This document shows, one piece after another, positions 27,415 to 35,600 of a stretch of 64,000 bases of DNA. How positions within the stretch are numbered: the stretch's first letter is position 1; each line of letters opens with the position of its first letter. The translations under genes and the position numbers were made by a program. Origin of the DNA: Arenicellales bacterium (GTDB lineage Bacteria; Pseudomonadota; Gammaproteobacteria; BMS3Bbin11); the NCBI GenBank assembly GCA_029287915.1, contig JARFQE010000076.1:1-64000 (forward strand), given 5' to 3'. A model generated the notes under the pieces. That model did no database searches. It worked only from the letters and a program-made list of their open reading frames with translations, and had not been told where the DNA came from.

Positions 27415-28484
27415 TACTTCAGTTTCCCTTCGGTAATTTTCTGAAGTTGAACAAGCGAACCTGTAATGTCAGGTAATTGCGGGTTGAGGTTAATAGCTGC
27501 CAGCTTTTTCAGTTCGTTGACAGTCCACCTGGTGTTCTGACTGTCTGAATTGAAATATTTCATCACCCACTGCTGCGCCTGTTGCAGGCTGTTTCTATAG
27601 GTTTCACCGTCATTTCGTAACAGGGCCATTCGTGCTGTCATTATCAACGCCCTGGTATTCTCACGCAGGAAATATTGTTGATCCGGAGCACTTAGCGGGA
27701 TTGCAGGTTGGTCGATTCGGCGGATTTTTACCACACCGGACAGGTCCTGGACGATTTGTTGCCAGACGGAATCAGGTTTATCAGTAGTCTTCAGATCGGC
27801 GCTAGTTTCTTTATCTGTAGTCGCGACGCTACTATCAGGCTGTAGATTGTCTATCGATTGTTCGACAGCATGCAAACGGTTGATGGTGCCGGCCAGGTCT
27901 ATGCGCTCTATCTGCTGCAGGCTGGCAATGTCTTGTGCTATCTGCTGCCGGACCGGTTGTAATTCGGGATCACCATAATCGGCAATACGACGATCTGCAA
28001 TGTCAAGTGCTGTCAGTGCACCATCTATGTTAGCTGCCAGTAACAGCTGGTCCACGGCAAGCTGTAAAAGCTGGTGAACTTCCTCAACTGACCATGTTTG
28101 TTGTGTGTTCTCAATACTTGAATACAGGCCAGCCATAGACTTTTTAACAGAGAGAGTTTCAGCATGTTGGCGTTCAAGGCTTTTTTGCAGTTGCTGTAGA
28201 TTTCTTTGCTGCTCCTCACGTGTTGCCTGTAGAGCAGCGTCAAGGCTATTGATAGTCGACAGCATTTGCTGGTTTTGGTTGTTTTGTGTCAGGAATAGAT
28301 AACCACAGGCAGCTACAGCACCCATTGAAAGCAAGATGGCGATAATTGCCAGTCCAGATCCTGTTTTACTAGATCCTGTTTTACTTTTGACTGCTGATTC
28401 TATTTGCTCGTCATCTGTTTCAGATGAGCTTTCGATATCATTTGTCTGTTCCGGCAGGCTTTTATCTATTTCTTTGTTATCCAT
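27414..28484 (-). CDS. hemX: HemX-like membrane protein
   Basis: The 356-residue protein has an acidic cytoplasmic N terminus (about residues 1-45), one membrane helix (LAIIAILLSMGAVAACGYLFL) and a long periplasmic coiled-coil region with QNNQNQQMLSTINSLDAALQ. Database names often call it uroporphyrinogen-III C-methyltransferase, but it lacks a SAM-methyltransferase domain; that name is a carry-over. Role in heme synthesis not established. It stands 48 nt after hemD and overlaps hemY. Confidence 0.92.
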   Translation of the reverse strand: MDNKEIDKSLPEQTNDIESSSETDDEQIESAVKSKTGSSKTGSGLAIIAILLSMGAVAACGYLFLTQNNQNQQMLSTINSLDAALQATREEQQRNLQQLQKSLERQHAETLSVKKSMAGLYSSIENTQQTWSVEEVHQLLQLAVDQLLLAANIDGALTALDIADRRIADYGDPELQPVRQQIAQDIASLQQIERIDLAGTINRLHAVEQSIDNLQPDSSVATTDKETSADLKTTDKPDSVWQQIVQDLSGVVKIRRIDQPAIPLSAPDQQYFLRENTRALIMTARMALLRNDGETYRNSLQQAQQWVMKYFNSDSQNTRWTVNELKKLAAINLNPQLPDITGSLVQLQKITEGKLK

Positions 28485-28532
28485 TTTAAGTTTTTCCAGA
28501 CATGTCCTGGGTTTACTATGTCTTCTCTTTTG

Positions 28533-29312
28533 TCATTGTGATACGCAATGCTCCATCACTGATTGAATTACATCGTCATCGCTCGCAGAAGGCATGAGTA
28601 TTGGTGTTAATTTGTACCCCAGTTTGCCACACAGTTCCACCATTGTAGATGAAATAACATACAGGGGGGTGGTATTAAGTCGATCCAAGTCGTCTTTTTT
28701 TACCATCTGATATAGATTTTTCAGACCTTCATTACTGGTCAGAATAATGCCATTTATCGTATGTCTGTCCCAGATCCTGGTGAGAATAGTGGGGTCGTTG
28801 TTCGGTCGCTTTCTTTCATAACACTCAAGATAATCAACGATAGCACCTCTTTTACGCAGGCTATCAGCAAGTTTTTCTCTGCCACCAATACCACGAAATA
28901 TCAGTATACGTTTGTCTTCCACTGAGTTCATCATGGATGATGAAAGCAGGCTTTCGGAACTGGCAGCCCCACTGGGCACAACATCGGCTGACAGCCCTAG
29001 CTCAGATAGTTGCTGTGCTGTGCCATCACCAATGGCCGCAATTTGTGTCTCTGGCGGCCAGTCACCAGTCTTTTTTACCAGTGCAGAACCAAAGATGGCC
29101 GCATTTCTGCTGATAAAAATCGCGATATCGTAGTTACCGAGAGACTTCGCCTGCGTAAGCAGTTGCTGCTGATTTTTTAGTGGACTGATAGCAATGACAG
29201 GAAAATGAACGACCGTGGCGCTCAGGTCCTGCAGTTTTTTAATCAGCTTGCCAGCCTGAGCCACTGGTCGGGTAACGACAATAGTGCAGTCTTGCAGGCT
29301 GGTAGATGTCAT
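28533..29312 (-). CDS. hemD: HemD, uroporphyrinogen-III synthase
   Basis: HemD closes and rearranges hydroxymethylbilane into uroporphyrinogen III. The 259-residue protein has the two-lobed family pattern: TIVVTRPVAQAGKLIKKL at the N terminus, AAIGDGTAQQLSELGL in the first lobe region, LIFRGIGGREKLADSLRKRG and INGIILTSNEGLKNL. It is poorly conserved in general, but the position after hemC is decisive. No unusual features. Confidence 0.94.
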   Translation of the reverse strand: MTSTSLQDCTIVVTRPVAQAGKLIKKLQDLSATVVHFPVIAISPLKNQQQLLTQAKSLGNYDIAIFISRNAAIFGSALVKKTGDWPPETQIAAIGDGTAQQLSELGLSADVVPSGAASSESLLSSSMMNSVEDKRILIFRGIGGREKLADSLRKRGAIVDYLECYERKRPNNDPTILTRIWDRHTINGIILTSNEGLKNLYQMVKKDDLDRLNTTPLYVISSTMVELCGKLGYKLTPILMPSASDDDVIQSVMEHCVSQ

Positions 29313-29336
29313 GAACTCAAGGCTACTTCAGGCTAT

Positions 29337-30263
29337 CTATGCGCTGGTGTAGACTTGTGAAAGAATATCAGCAGCGCCCTTGTCCAGTAGTTGTTTTGCC
29401 AGTTCCTGTCCTAGTTCTTCAGCATTTCGTGTAAATCCGGCGATATCAGCATGTAATAGCTGACTGCCATCGGGGGTACCAACAATACCACGCAGATGCA
29501 AGCTGTCTTCATGGATTTCTGCAAAACCGGCAATCGGAACCTGGCAGCCACCTTCCAGCGTCGCATTCATCGCGCGTTCGGCAATAACACGTGCGTGGGT
29601 TGGTGCGTGGTTCAGCTGCATTAACAGGGAAAGGGTGAGTTCATCATCTTTTCGACACTCGACCCCGACCGCCCCCTGGGCAACAGCGGGCAGGCATATC
29701 TCAGGCGCCAGCATTTCCGTTATACGATCAGGCATTTGCAGCCGGATCAGGCCCGCAGCAGCCAGTATGATGGCATCAAATTCCCCTGCATCAAGTTTAG
29801 CCAGGCGCGTATTGACATTGCCTCTAAGGGAGACAATTTCCAGATCCGGACGGGCGGACTTTAGTTGCATTTGCCGACGCATACTTGAGGTGCCGAGGCG
29901 AGCTCCATGGGGTAGATCGAGAAAGTGATGATATTTATTTGAAACGAAGGCATCCCACGGCACCTCGCGCTTACAAATTACCGGTATATGAAGGGCCTCT
30001 GGTAAATCGACAGTCACATCCTTCATGGAGTGTACAGCGATATCTACACGCTCATCGATCAGTGCCTGTTCCAGTTCCTTGATAAAGAGGCCTTTACCAC
30101 CAATTTTTGCCAGCGGCGTATCGAGAATACGGTCACCTTCTGTACTCAGCTTAACAATTTCACACTCCAGCGAGCTGTGCCGGGCGACCAGTTCATCTCG
30201 AATATAGTGTGCCTGCCATAGTGCTAAAGGGCTTTTGCGTGTACCAATGCGAATTTTGTTCAA
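29337..30263 (-). CDS. hemC: HemC, porphobilinogen deaminase (hydroxymethylbilane synthase)
   Basis: HemC polymerises four porphobilinogens into hydroxymethylbilane. The 308-residue protein has [20 protein letters not shown], the [12 protein letters not shown] segment with active-site aspartate, and the dipyrromethane cofactor cysteine in [15 protein letters not shown] place the start at TTG 30263, because GGAG precedes it by 6 nt and LNKIRI matches the family N terminus; another in-frame TTG is at 30275. First gene of hemCDXY. Confidence 0.95.
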   Translation of the reverse strand: MNKIRIGTRKSPLALWQAHYIRDELVARHSSLECEIVKLSTEGDRILDTPLAKIGGKGLFIKELEQALIDERVDIAVHSMKDVTVDLPEALHIPVICKREVPWDAFVSNKYHHFLDLPHGARLGTSSMRRQMQLKSARPDLEIVSLRGNVNTRLAKLDAGEFDAIILAAAGLIRLQMPDRITEMLAPEICLPAVAQGAVGVECRKDDELTLSLLMQLNHAPTHARVIAERAMNATLEGGCQVPIAGFAEIHEDSLHLRGIVGTPDGSQLLHADIAGFTRNAEELGQELAKQLLDKGAADILSQVYTSA

Positions 30264-30348
30264 GGAGGGCTCCAACAGTTTGTACAGGTGTTTTGCTATA
30301 ATTGAGCAACCATCGACATATGATAAGTGAGTCTGGAGATATCCTGCA

Positions 30349-30918
30349 ATGTCATTTATGAATACTTCTCTTTTTTCCTCCCTCCTGTTCGTGATTCTAT
30401 TTTCTGTCCCAGTATCTGCAAATGTTGATATTGAAAGTGATAGGCTTCCGTTGGTGCGTGATTTGTTGGCTGAATCCCGTCAGGCCGCATGTAATGGACA
30501 GCCTCTGGTTGTTATGTTTGGTTCATCTACCTGTCCATACTGTAGTGTCGTACGCTCACTTTATATAATCCCATTGATGAATGATGAGCGCTATCCGGGC
30601 ATAGTTTCCCGTGAGCTGGAAATAGATAGTGATGAGCTGGTCAGAGATTTTTCCGGAAAACTTGTGCGTATGACTGAGCTGGCGTCAAAATACAGCGTAA
30701 CGCTTGTCCCTCAGGTGATGATTTTTGGTCCGAGTGGTAAGCAGGCGGGAAAGCCTATAATTGGAATTTCTAGTGAAGATTTCTATGCCTATTATCTGGA
30801 TCAGGCAATTCTTGCAGGTATCGAAATGGTGCGACAGAAATCTACTGCGGAAACCTCCGGTAACAATCCTTCTACTGACGTACCCAGCGCCTCACCTGGG
30901 GGGTATGTCTGCGACTGA
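30349..30918 (+). CDS. Secreted thioredoxin-fold protein with CPYC
   Basis: A signal peptide (about residues 1-24, cleaved after VSAN or nearby) precedes a thioredoxin fold with active site [10 protein letters not shown] (CPYC, glutaredoxin-like) and cis-proline in TLVPQVMIF. The length of 189 residues and context resemble SoxW/DsbE-like periplasmic thioredoxins. The start follows GGAG. It is inserted on the opposite strand between hemC and algR, which normally adjoin each other, and its last 47 nt overlap the algR 3' end. Its redox partner is unknown. Confidence 0.8.
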   Translation: MSFMNTSLFSSLLFVILFSVPVSANVDIESDRLPLVRDLLAESRQAACNGQPLVVMFGSSTCPYCSVVRSLYIIPLMNDERYPGIVSRELEIDSDELVRDFSGKLVRMTELASKYSVTLVPQVMIFGPSGKQAGKPIIGISSEDFYAYYLDQAILAGIEMVRQKSTAETSGNNPSTDVPSASPGGYVCD

Positions 30919-31603
30919 CGACAAGTTTTTCATCAATATCCTTCATCAAAATACGCCAGTGGCCTGCAGTGTTTTTTTCCATTCCGAGCAGGTAGTCGGT
31001 ATTGACCAGTGAACTGCGATGAATGCGCAGGAAACGATCTGAAAACTCTTCTTCCAGGCTTACTAGTGATTCTTCAATGAGATGCTGTTCCTTGGCAGTA
31101 CGCACAGTTACATACTTGTTGTCGGCAATAAAATAGATAATGTCCTGCACTGGAATAAGTGTGATTCTGCCACGCATATGCACACTGATATGACTGCGAG
31201 ATTTTTTTTCATCGCTACTGCGATTTACCTCTTTTAGTTGCTTCGCGGTGATAGGCCGGGCTTTTTTCAGTGCTGTTTCGAGTCGTTCTTTGCGAATGGG
31301 TTTCAGCAGATAATCGACAGCATTCACCTCGAAGGCATCCAGAGCATGTTGGTCATAAGCAGTGGTGAAGATGATCATGGGCGGGTTTTCTATGCTCTGC
31401 AGGTGCATAGCGGCTTCCAGCCCATCCATTACAGGCATTCGTATATCTATTAATAACAGATCAGGTTTCAGGAGATTTGTTTTCTCTACAGCCTCGCTGC
31501 CATTGGCTGCTTCTCCGACAATTTCTGTCTCACCCAGGTCTGCAAGTAAATCTCGCAAACGTTGTCTTGCGAGGCTTTCATCATCAACAATAAGAATCTT
31601 CAT
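30872..31603 (-). CDS. algR: AlgR-like response regulator with LytTR DNA-binding domain
   Basis: The 243-residue protein has a CheY receiver domain (MKILIVDDESLARQRL, phospho-acceptor aspartate in LLLIDIRMPVMDG near residue 54, lysine in VDYLLKPIRKE) and a C-terminal LytTR domain (about residues 140-243; ISVHMRGRITLIPVQDIIYF, FLRIHRSSLVN). LytTR proteins bind paired direct repeats. The start ATG 31603 follows GAGGAA. It lies 16 nt after the kinase gene algZ, as in Pseudomonas. Two AlgR-like boxes lie upstream of the twin RNA units at 32739-33350. Confidence 0.94.
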   Translation of the reverse strand: MKILIVDDESLARQRLRDLLADLGETEIVGEAANGSEAVEKTNLLKPDLLLIDIRMPVMDGLEAAMHLQSIENPPMIIFTTAYDQHALDAFEVNAVDYLLKPIRKERLETALKKARPITAKQLKEVNRSSDEKKSRSHISVHMRGRITLIPVQDIIYFIADNKYVTVRTAKEQHLIEESLVSLEEEFSDRFLRIHRSSLVNTDYLLGMEKNTAGHWRILMKDIDEKLVVSRRHTPQVRRWVRQ

Positions 31604-31619
31604 CTGGTTCCTCGGTAAA

Positions 31620-32675
31620 TCATCTGTTGGTAACAATAGGGAAGGTGATCTGTGTAATATGTAATTCGTCACGACTGGTGGAGCTAAGTGAGGCGGCATC
31701 TCCAAAATGTCGAACCAGTCTCTGTTTGATGTTATCCATAGCAATCTTATTTCCTTTTCGATGACTCTGCTCACCTTCAGCTGGCAGTGGATTACGTATA
31801 AGGACCTTTACCGTGTCTTTGTCAGCTCGCATGTCTATATCAATAACGCCACCGCCAAAACTGGGCTCAATACCGTGATAAACAGCATTTTCCAGCAGTG
31901 GCTGCAGAATCAACGATGGCACGAAACAATTTTCTGGTATATGTTTTAAATGCCATTGTACGCTGAGCCTGTCACCGAGGCGGAGTTTTTCAATTTTCAG
32001 ATACTGTTTTGATGTTTCTATTTCGGCTACCAACGGGACCAGATTACGAACATCGGCCATCAGTACACGAATCAGGTCAGCCAGGTCCTGCAATGCATGC
32101 TCGGCCATCTCAGGATTGTTTCTTATTAGCCCGGCAATGCTATTCATGCTGTTAAACATAAAATGTGGCCGTATACGTGACTGCAGGGCCTGTAGATTGG
32201 CGGTCTGAAATGATTTTCTGATGGCGCTGGTTTTTGATTTCTGTAATAGAACCATTAACACTATAAAATAGCTTATGCTGGCAATAATGAAAACCTGCAT
32301 TGGTGAAATCTTTGCCCAGTCGCCTGATATCTTAAATGACCAATTGTCAACAACAAGGTTATAAAGGCCATAGCCAATAATAAATGTGGTTGCCATTAGC
32401 AGCAAATAAGCAGCGATCAGGTTGATGATGAGTGGCCGCGATTTAAGGATTGGATTGAAAAGTTTTAGTACCAGTGCATCTGATACTGCAATCAGAATGC
32501 TCGCAGCCAGCAGCGCACTGAAGTCAGGGATAATACTGCTGTTCCATGTGTTGTACCGAGCCGCAGTTATGACCAGGCTGGTCAGTAATGCTGCGAGCAA
32601 CAGGATACCCGTTACAGAAGTTGTGTAGTCAGGAGGCGTTATTGTCTCTGTCGCTTTAGCTTGTTTCTTGCTCAT
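31620..32675 (-). CDS. algZ: AlgZ/FimS-like LytS-family sensor histidine kinase
   Basis: The 351-residue protein has about five N-terminal membrane helices (residues ~30-165), no separate sensor domain, and a His_kinase domain with RIRPHFMFNSMNSIAGLIRN (phospho-histidine in PHFMFN) and a C-terminal ATPase domain with LQPLLENAVYHGIEPS (N box). This is the LytS/AlgZ type that pairs with LytTR regulators. I start at ATG 32675 (MSKKQAKATET); the frame extends upstream but lacks a site. The ATPase G boxes are weak, as is common in AlgZ/FimS. Divergent gene argH is 740 nt away, the gap holding two RNA units. Confidence 0.9.
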   Translation of the reverse strand: MSKKQAKATETITPPDYTTSVTGILLLAALLTSLVITAARYNTWNSSIIPDFSALLAASILIAVSDALVLKLFNPILKSRPLIINLIAAYLLLMATTFIIGYGLYNLVVDNWSFKISGDWAKISPMQVFIIASISYFIVLMVLLQKSKTSAIRKSFQTANLQALQSRIRPHFMFNSMNSIAGLIRNNPEMAEHALQDLADLIRVLMADVRNLVPLVAEIETSKQYLKIEKLRLGDRLSVQWHLKHIPENCFVPSLILQPLLENAVYHGIEPSFGGGVIDIDMRADKDTVKVLIRNPLPAEGEQSHRKGNKIAMDNIKQRLVRHFGDAASLSSTSRDELHITQITFPIVTNR

Positions 32676-32738
32676 TCGAGTGTCTCGACCATAAAGATCG
32701 ACTTCAGGTGTGGCAATGAACATGATAGCAGTAGCGAT

Positions 32739-32766
32739 AAAAAAAAACCCCTTGAAAACAAGGGGT
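32739..32766 (-). terminator. Terminator of small RNA unit A
   Basis: On the minus strand, ACCCCTTG and CAAGGGGT form an eight-pair stem with a TTTT loop, followed by a run of about nine T. The reverse direction has no U tract, so it works only on the minus strand. Confidence 0.9.
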
Positions 32767-32845
32767 CTGAATCTTCTAGTCCAGTAGTCGGGGGTGTATC
32801 AGATGAGGGTTGCTGGACCAGGATGTTAGTGCTATTTACTAACGG
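32739..32845 (-). ncRNA. Candidate small RNA A (sibling of B), AlgR-box controlled
   Basis: Predicted RNA of about 105 nt on the minus strand. The start is inferred from the -10 TAATAT at 32856-32851. GTCCAG (32818-32813) pairs with CTGGAC (32784-32779), closing a 28-nt loop that contains CCCUCAUC, six spacer bases and ACCCCC. A terminator ends the RNA. RNA B has the same layout: a stem, a loop of 29 nt with CCCUCAUC, seven spacer bases and ACCCC, and a terminator. C-rich exposed loops are typical of sRNAs that pair with ribosome binding sites, as in sX13 or the CuckooCC-type alphaproteobacterial RNAs. No Rfam family is recognised by me. The targets are unknown. Exact ends are not proven. Confidence 0.72.
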
Positions 32846-32850
32846 TGACG

Positions 32851-32918
32851 ATATTACCACAGCAGGCACTGGTATAAAAAACTTGCTGATCACAGGGTGA
32901 ATCGGGCAGACGAATGGT
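32851..32918 (-). promoter_or_regulatory. LytTR/AlgR-like box and -10 of small RNA A
   Basis: On the minus strand the box ACCATTCGTC (32918-32909), in context CATAAGACCATTCGTC, matches the Pseudomonas AlgR consensus ACCGTTCGTC at 9 of 10 positions. The first base of TAATAT lies 62 nt after the first base of the box, as in unit B. A weaker second half-site (CCCTGTGATC) may begin 21 nt after the first. The -35 (TTTTAT) is poor, consistent with activator need. Confidence 0.6.
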
Positions 32919-33181
32919 CTTATGACAGGTTTGTCTTTCGTATATTGGTATATTACTGGAAAAACAGTCATTGCTGTCTCTTTTTTTGTCATTGTTTACA
33001 CCGTTTTGCAAGTAAACAATCGAAATAATTAATCTTTATTCTGTTCATCAACACGTATTTTTACCTGAACAATCCAGTTTCTTTCTATTTATTCTTTATT
33101 GTAATTGACCGTTGACGTGTGATTAGCCCCCGGGTTCTGTATATTCATGTGGTATATCCAAATCACTGGTTATTTATTATT

Positions 33182-33206
33182 AAAAAACCCCCTTGTAAAG
33201 GGGGTA
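33182..33206 (-). terminator. Terminator of small RNA B
   Basis: On the minus strand CCCCCTT and AAGGGGG form a seven-pair stem with a three-base loop, followed by six T. The plus strand has no U tract. Confidence 0.9.
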
Positions 33207-33276
33207 GGGTCTGGTCTGTTATAGATTTGGGGTATAGCTTGATGAGGGGAACAGACCAGATCAAGGTTAATGCTCA
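33182..33276 (-). ncRNA. Candidate small RNA B (sibling of A), AlgR-box controlled
   Basis: Predicted RNA of about 94 nt on the minus strand, with the start inferred from a -10 TAGATT at 33287-33282. GATCTGGTCTGTT (33262-33250) pairs with AACAGACCAGACC (33220-33208), 12 of 13 pairs, closing a 29-nt loop that begins CCCCUCAUC and contains ACCCC. A terminator follows after a short AU-poor linker. The stem differs in sequence from RNA A, so loops and layout are conserved while stems vary, the pattern expected of selected sibling RNAs. A seven-base match exists between the UGAGGGG complement of its loop and the symporter ribosome binding site at 45224-45230, which may be chance. Confidence 0.75.
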
Positions 33277-33281
33277 CCTTA

Positions 33282-33349
33282 AATCTAGTCAGTTAAATGG
33301 GGGCAGCCAGATATGCCAGACTAGCGGTTGATATATCATGATGAACGGT
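33282..33349 (-). promoter_or_regulatory. LytTR/AlgR-like direct repeat and -10 of small RNA B
   Basis: On the minus strand the box ACCGTTCATC (33349-33340), context CATCAGACCGTTCATC, matches the AlgR consensus at 9 of 10 positions. A second, looser copy ACCGCTAGTC starts 21 nt after the first, the start-to-start distance expected for LytTR direct repeats. The -10 TAGATT begins 62 nt after the box, as in unit A. Confidence 0.65.
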
Positions 33350-33415
33350 CTGATGGATTTAATGATGCTCTCTGTGCCGTTATAATCCGGTGATCTTCAG
33401 AGGAAACGGATAGAA

Positions 33416-34816
33416 ATGACAGGTAAACAAGAAAAACCCTGGAAGGGTCGCTTTACAGCGGCAACAGATCAGCTGGTTGAGGAATATACAGAATCAGTAT
33501 CTTTTGACCAGCGTTTGTATGATGTCGATATACAGGGATCCAAGGCACATGCCAGAATGCTGGCCAGGGTCGGTGTGCTGACTGCATCCGAGAGTGACGC
33601 CATTATCACTGGCCTCGATCAGATACATGACGATATTCTACGAGGAGATTTTAGCTGGTCCCGCACTCTTGAAGACGTACATATGAATATTGAGGCGCGC
33701 CTGACAGAAAGCATTGGTGATGTCGGAAAGAAGTTGCATACCGGGCGTTCTCGTAACGACCAGGTGGCTACTGATATACGCCTTTATCTGCGACAGGGGG
33801 TGGACAGGCTGAGTGCAGAGCTAAAGACTCTGATACTGTCTCTACTCGATCTTGCTGAGGCAGAATACGATACCATCATGCCCGGCTTTACACATCTTCA
33901 GGTGGCCCAGCCAGTTACATTTGGCCATCACATGATGGCATGGGTAGAAATGCTCAGGCGTGATCTGGGTCGCCTGTCGGATTGTCGTGGGCGGATGAAT
34001 GTAATGCCTCTGGGTGCAGCCGCTCTGGCTGGAACCACGTTTCCTGTCGACCGCCATTTTACAGCAACGCTGCTTGGTTTTGATGGGCCGGCAGAGAACT
34101 CGCTGGATGCTGTATCTGATCGTGATTTCGCGATGGAATTCTTATCGGCAGCAGCAATCATTATGATACATCTTTCTCGTATGTCTGAAGAGCTGATCAT
34201 CTGGTCGTCTGCACAATTTGCTTTTATTGAAATCAGCGATACCTATTGCACCGGTTCTTCTATCATGCCGCAAAAAAAGAACCCAGATGTTGCGGAACTT
34301 ACTCGTGGTAAAAGCGGCAGGGTGATCGGGAACCTGGTGACTCTGTTGATGATCATGAAAGGACAACCTTTGGCATATAACCGTGATAACCAGGAAGATA
34401 AGGAACCTCTGTTTGATAGCCTCGACACAGCAACCGCATCTGTACGGGTATTTGCAGGCATGATACCCCAGCTGACAGTAAAGTCTGAAGTTATGTATCA
34501 GGCCGCCCGGCAGGGTTTCTCGACAGCCACTGATCTGGCTGACTATCTGGTGAGAAAAAATATTCCCTTCCGCGATGCCCATGAAATTGTCGGCAAGGCA
34601 GTGCAGGCAGCGGAACAGACAGGGCATGACCTGTCTGACATGTCTCTCGATGAACTCAGGCAATTCAGTGCTGACATAGAGAATGATGTATTTGATGTGT
34701 TAACACTGGAAGGTTCCGTAAATGCACGTAATCACATAGGCGGCACTGCACCAGAGCAGGTTCTTGAGTCCATCGGGAGAATGCGCAAGGCTATTGGTAA
34801 TCAACAGGCGGAATAG
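33416..34816 (+). CDS. argH: ArgH, argininosuccinate lyase
   Basis: ArgH splits argininosuccinate to arginine and fumarate, the last step of arginine synthesis. The 466-residue protein has the fumarase/aspartase-superfamily signature [14 protein letters not shown] (about residues 281-294), [15 protein letters not shown], and [24 protein letters not shown] precedes the ATG. Adjacent algZR downstream on the opposite strand is the typical Pseudomonas layout. No irregularity. Confidence 0.97.
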   Translation: MTGKQEKPWKGRFTAATDQLVEEYTESVSFDQRLYDVDIQGSKAHARMLARVGVLTASESDAIITGLDQIHDDILRGDFSWSRTLEDVHMNIEARLTESIGDVGKKLHTGRSRNDQVATDIRLYLRQGVDRLSAELKTLILSLLDLAEAEYDTIMPGFTHLQVAQPVTFGHHMMAWVEMLRRDLGRLSDCRGRMNVMPLGAAALAGTTFPVDRHFTATLLGFDGPAENSLDAVSDRDFAMEFLSAAAIIMIHLSRMSEELIIWSSAQFAFIEISDTYCTGSSIMPQKKNPDVAELTRGKSGRVIGNLVTLLMIMKGQPLAYNRDNQEDKEPLFDSLDTATASVRVFAGMIPQLTVKSEVMYQAARQGFSTATDLADYLVRKNIPFRDAHEIVGKAVQAAEQTGHDLSDMSLDELRQFSADIENDVFDVLTLEGSVNARNHIGGTAPEQVLESIGRMRKAIGNQQAE

Positions 34817-34991
34817 AAATAGTTTTAGCGGTGGGTACCGATTATCTTCGGCTCATACGGGTACCACACAGATTTGATGGTTATGGCAGGGCCAGTAATT
34901 TTATATAGCAGGTACTACAGCTCGATGATGCCCATATAGAAACCAGGTTACAATTTTTAAAATACCTTGCATTAGTCCTTAAAAAGTCAAC

Positions 34992-35318
34992 TTATACAGG
35001 CCTGAGAGATATCTCCTCCCCTGCCTGCTCCGTTGCAAGTCGTGATAGATCATCAAAAAAGTCTGCGCCGTTTCGGTCATTTAACCAGCGATATGTTTTT
35101 TCATCATAGTCATAGTGAAAACCACCGCTACGTGCAGCCAGCCATAATTGCCCATTGGCGCTTTGGTAGTTAATTATGATTTTACTGCTGTTGTCGAACT
35201 CAATAGTCAGTATGTCACTGGCAGTGTCGTAGTCTATGTCGGCTTCACAGTTATCGAGTAGATCTTCCAGCTGTTCCAGAGTGCTGGTGAAAGCCTCATT
35301 TTTAGTCTCTTTTGTCAT
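34992..35318 (-). CDS. cyaY: CyaY, bacterial frataxin
   Basis: CyaY binds iron and modulates the cysteine desulfurase IscS in iron-sulfur cluster assembly. The 108-residue protein has an acidic first helix (LEQLEDLLDNCEADIDYD) and a beta sheet (SDILTIEFDNSSKIIINYQS) with QLWLAARSGGFHYDY and the terminal helix FFDDLSRLATEQ. It lies divergent to lptM-lysA, the usual cyaY-lptM-lysA context. Confidence 0.95.
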   Translation of the reverse strand: MTKETKNEAFTSTLEQLEDLLDNCEADIDYDTASDILTIEFDNSSKIIINYQSANGQLWLAARSGGFHYDYDEKTYRWLNDRNGADFFDDLSRLATEQAGEEISLRPV

Positions 35319-35396
35319 CTTGTTTTCCGGTGTTGTAACGTTGACTCACGGGGTATACTTAATCAATTACTGCATTCTACTATTCTGGAGTTTCTG

Positions 35397-35591
35397 ATGA
35401 AAATACGCTTTACCGGGTTTTTGCTGCTAGCCAGCCTGTTTTTGCTGTCTGCCTGTGGACAGAAAGGGCCTCTGTATCTGGAACAAGAGCCTGTAGCAGC
35501 TGCGCCAGCAGCTGAGCTAGAAAAAGATGCATCGCTAGAAAAGGAAACAGAAGCTGCGGAGAAAGAAGCTAAGCCTGAGAGTAAGGAATAA
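35397..35591 (+). CDS. lptM: LptM (YifL), LPS-transport associated small lipoprotein
   Basis: The 64-residue protein has a lipoprotein signal peptide with lipobox LLSAC and the LptM core CGQKGPLYLEQE (about residues 20-31), followed by an acidic, alanine/glutamate/lysine-rich tail. LptM stabilises the LptD-LptE translocon for lipopolysaccharide export. TCTGGAG precedes the ATG. It stands 9 nt upstream of lysA. Confidence 0.93.
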   Translation: MKIRFTGFLLLASLFLLSACGQKGPLYLEQEPVAAAPAAELEKDASLEKETEAAEKEAKPESKE

Positions 35592-35600
35592 CAAATCAGG

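Larger units (their letters stand above)
32676..33415. other. 740-nt gap between algZ and argH holding twin small-RNA units
   Basis: No protein gene is credible here. Two minus-strand units of the same design occupy 32739-32918 and 33182-33349 (see the separate entries). The stretch between them, about 32925-33175, is AT-rich with no strong feature I can name, and it contains the upstream part of unit A's promoter region. The right end includes the argH promoter and ribosome binding site. Confidence 0.8.

Noticed and set aside
32672-32992. 106-codon minus-strand frame across small RNA A
   Set aside because: It has no ribosome site, odd composition, and covers the terminator hairpin and promoter box; the non-coding features explain the sequence better.
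33208-33262. Hairpin in the argH leader as an attenuator or riboswitch
   Set aside because: The terminator hairpin beside it has its U run only on the minus strand, and both hairpins lie far upstream of the argH start; a minus-strand RNA fits better.
34817-34991. GGTACC-containing hairpin behind argH as terminator
   Set aside because: The stem pairs only with a bulge and there is no T run.
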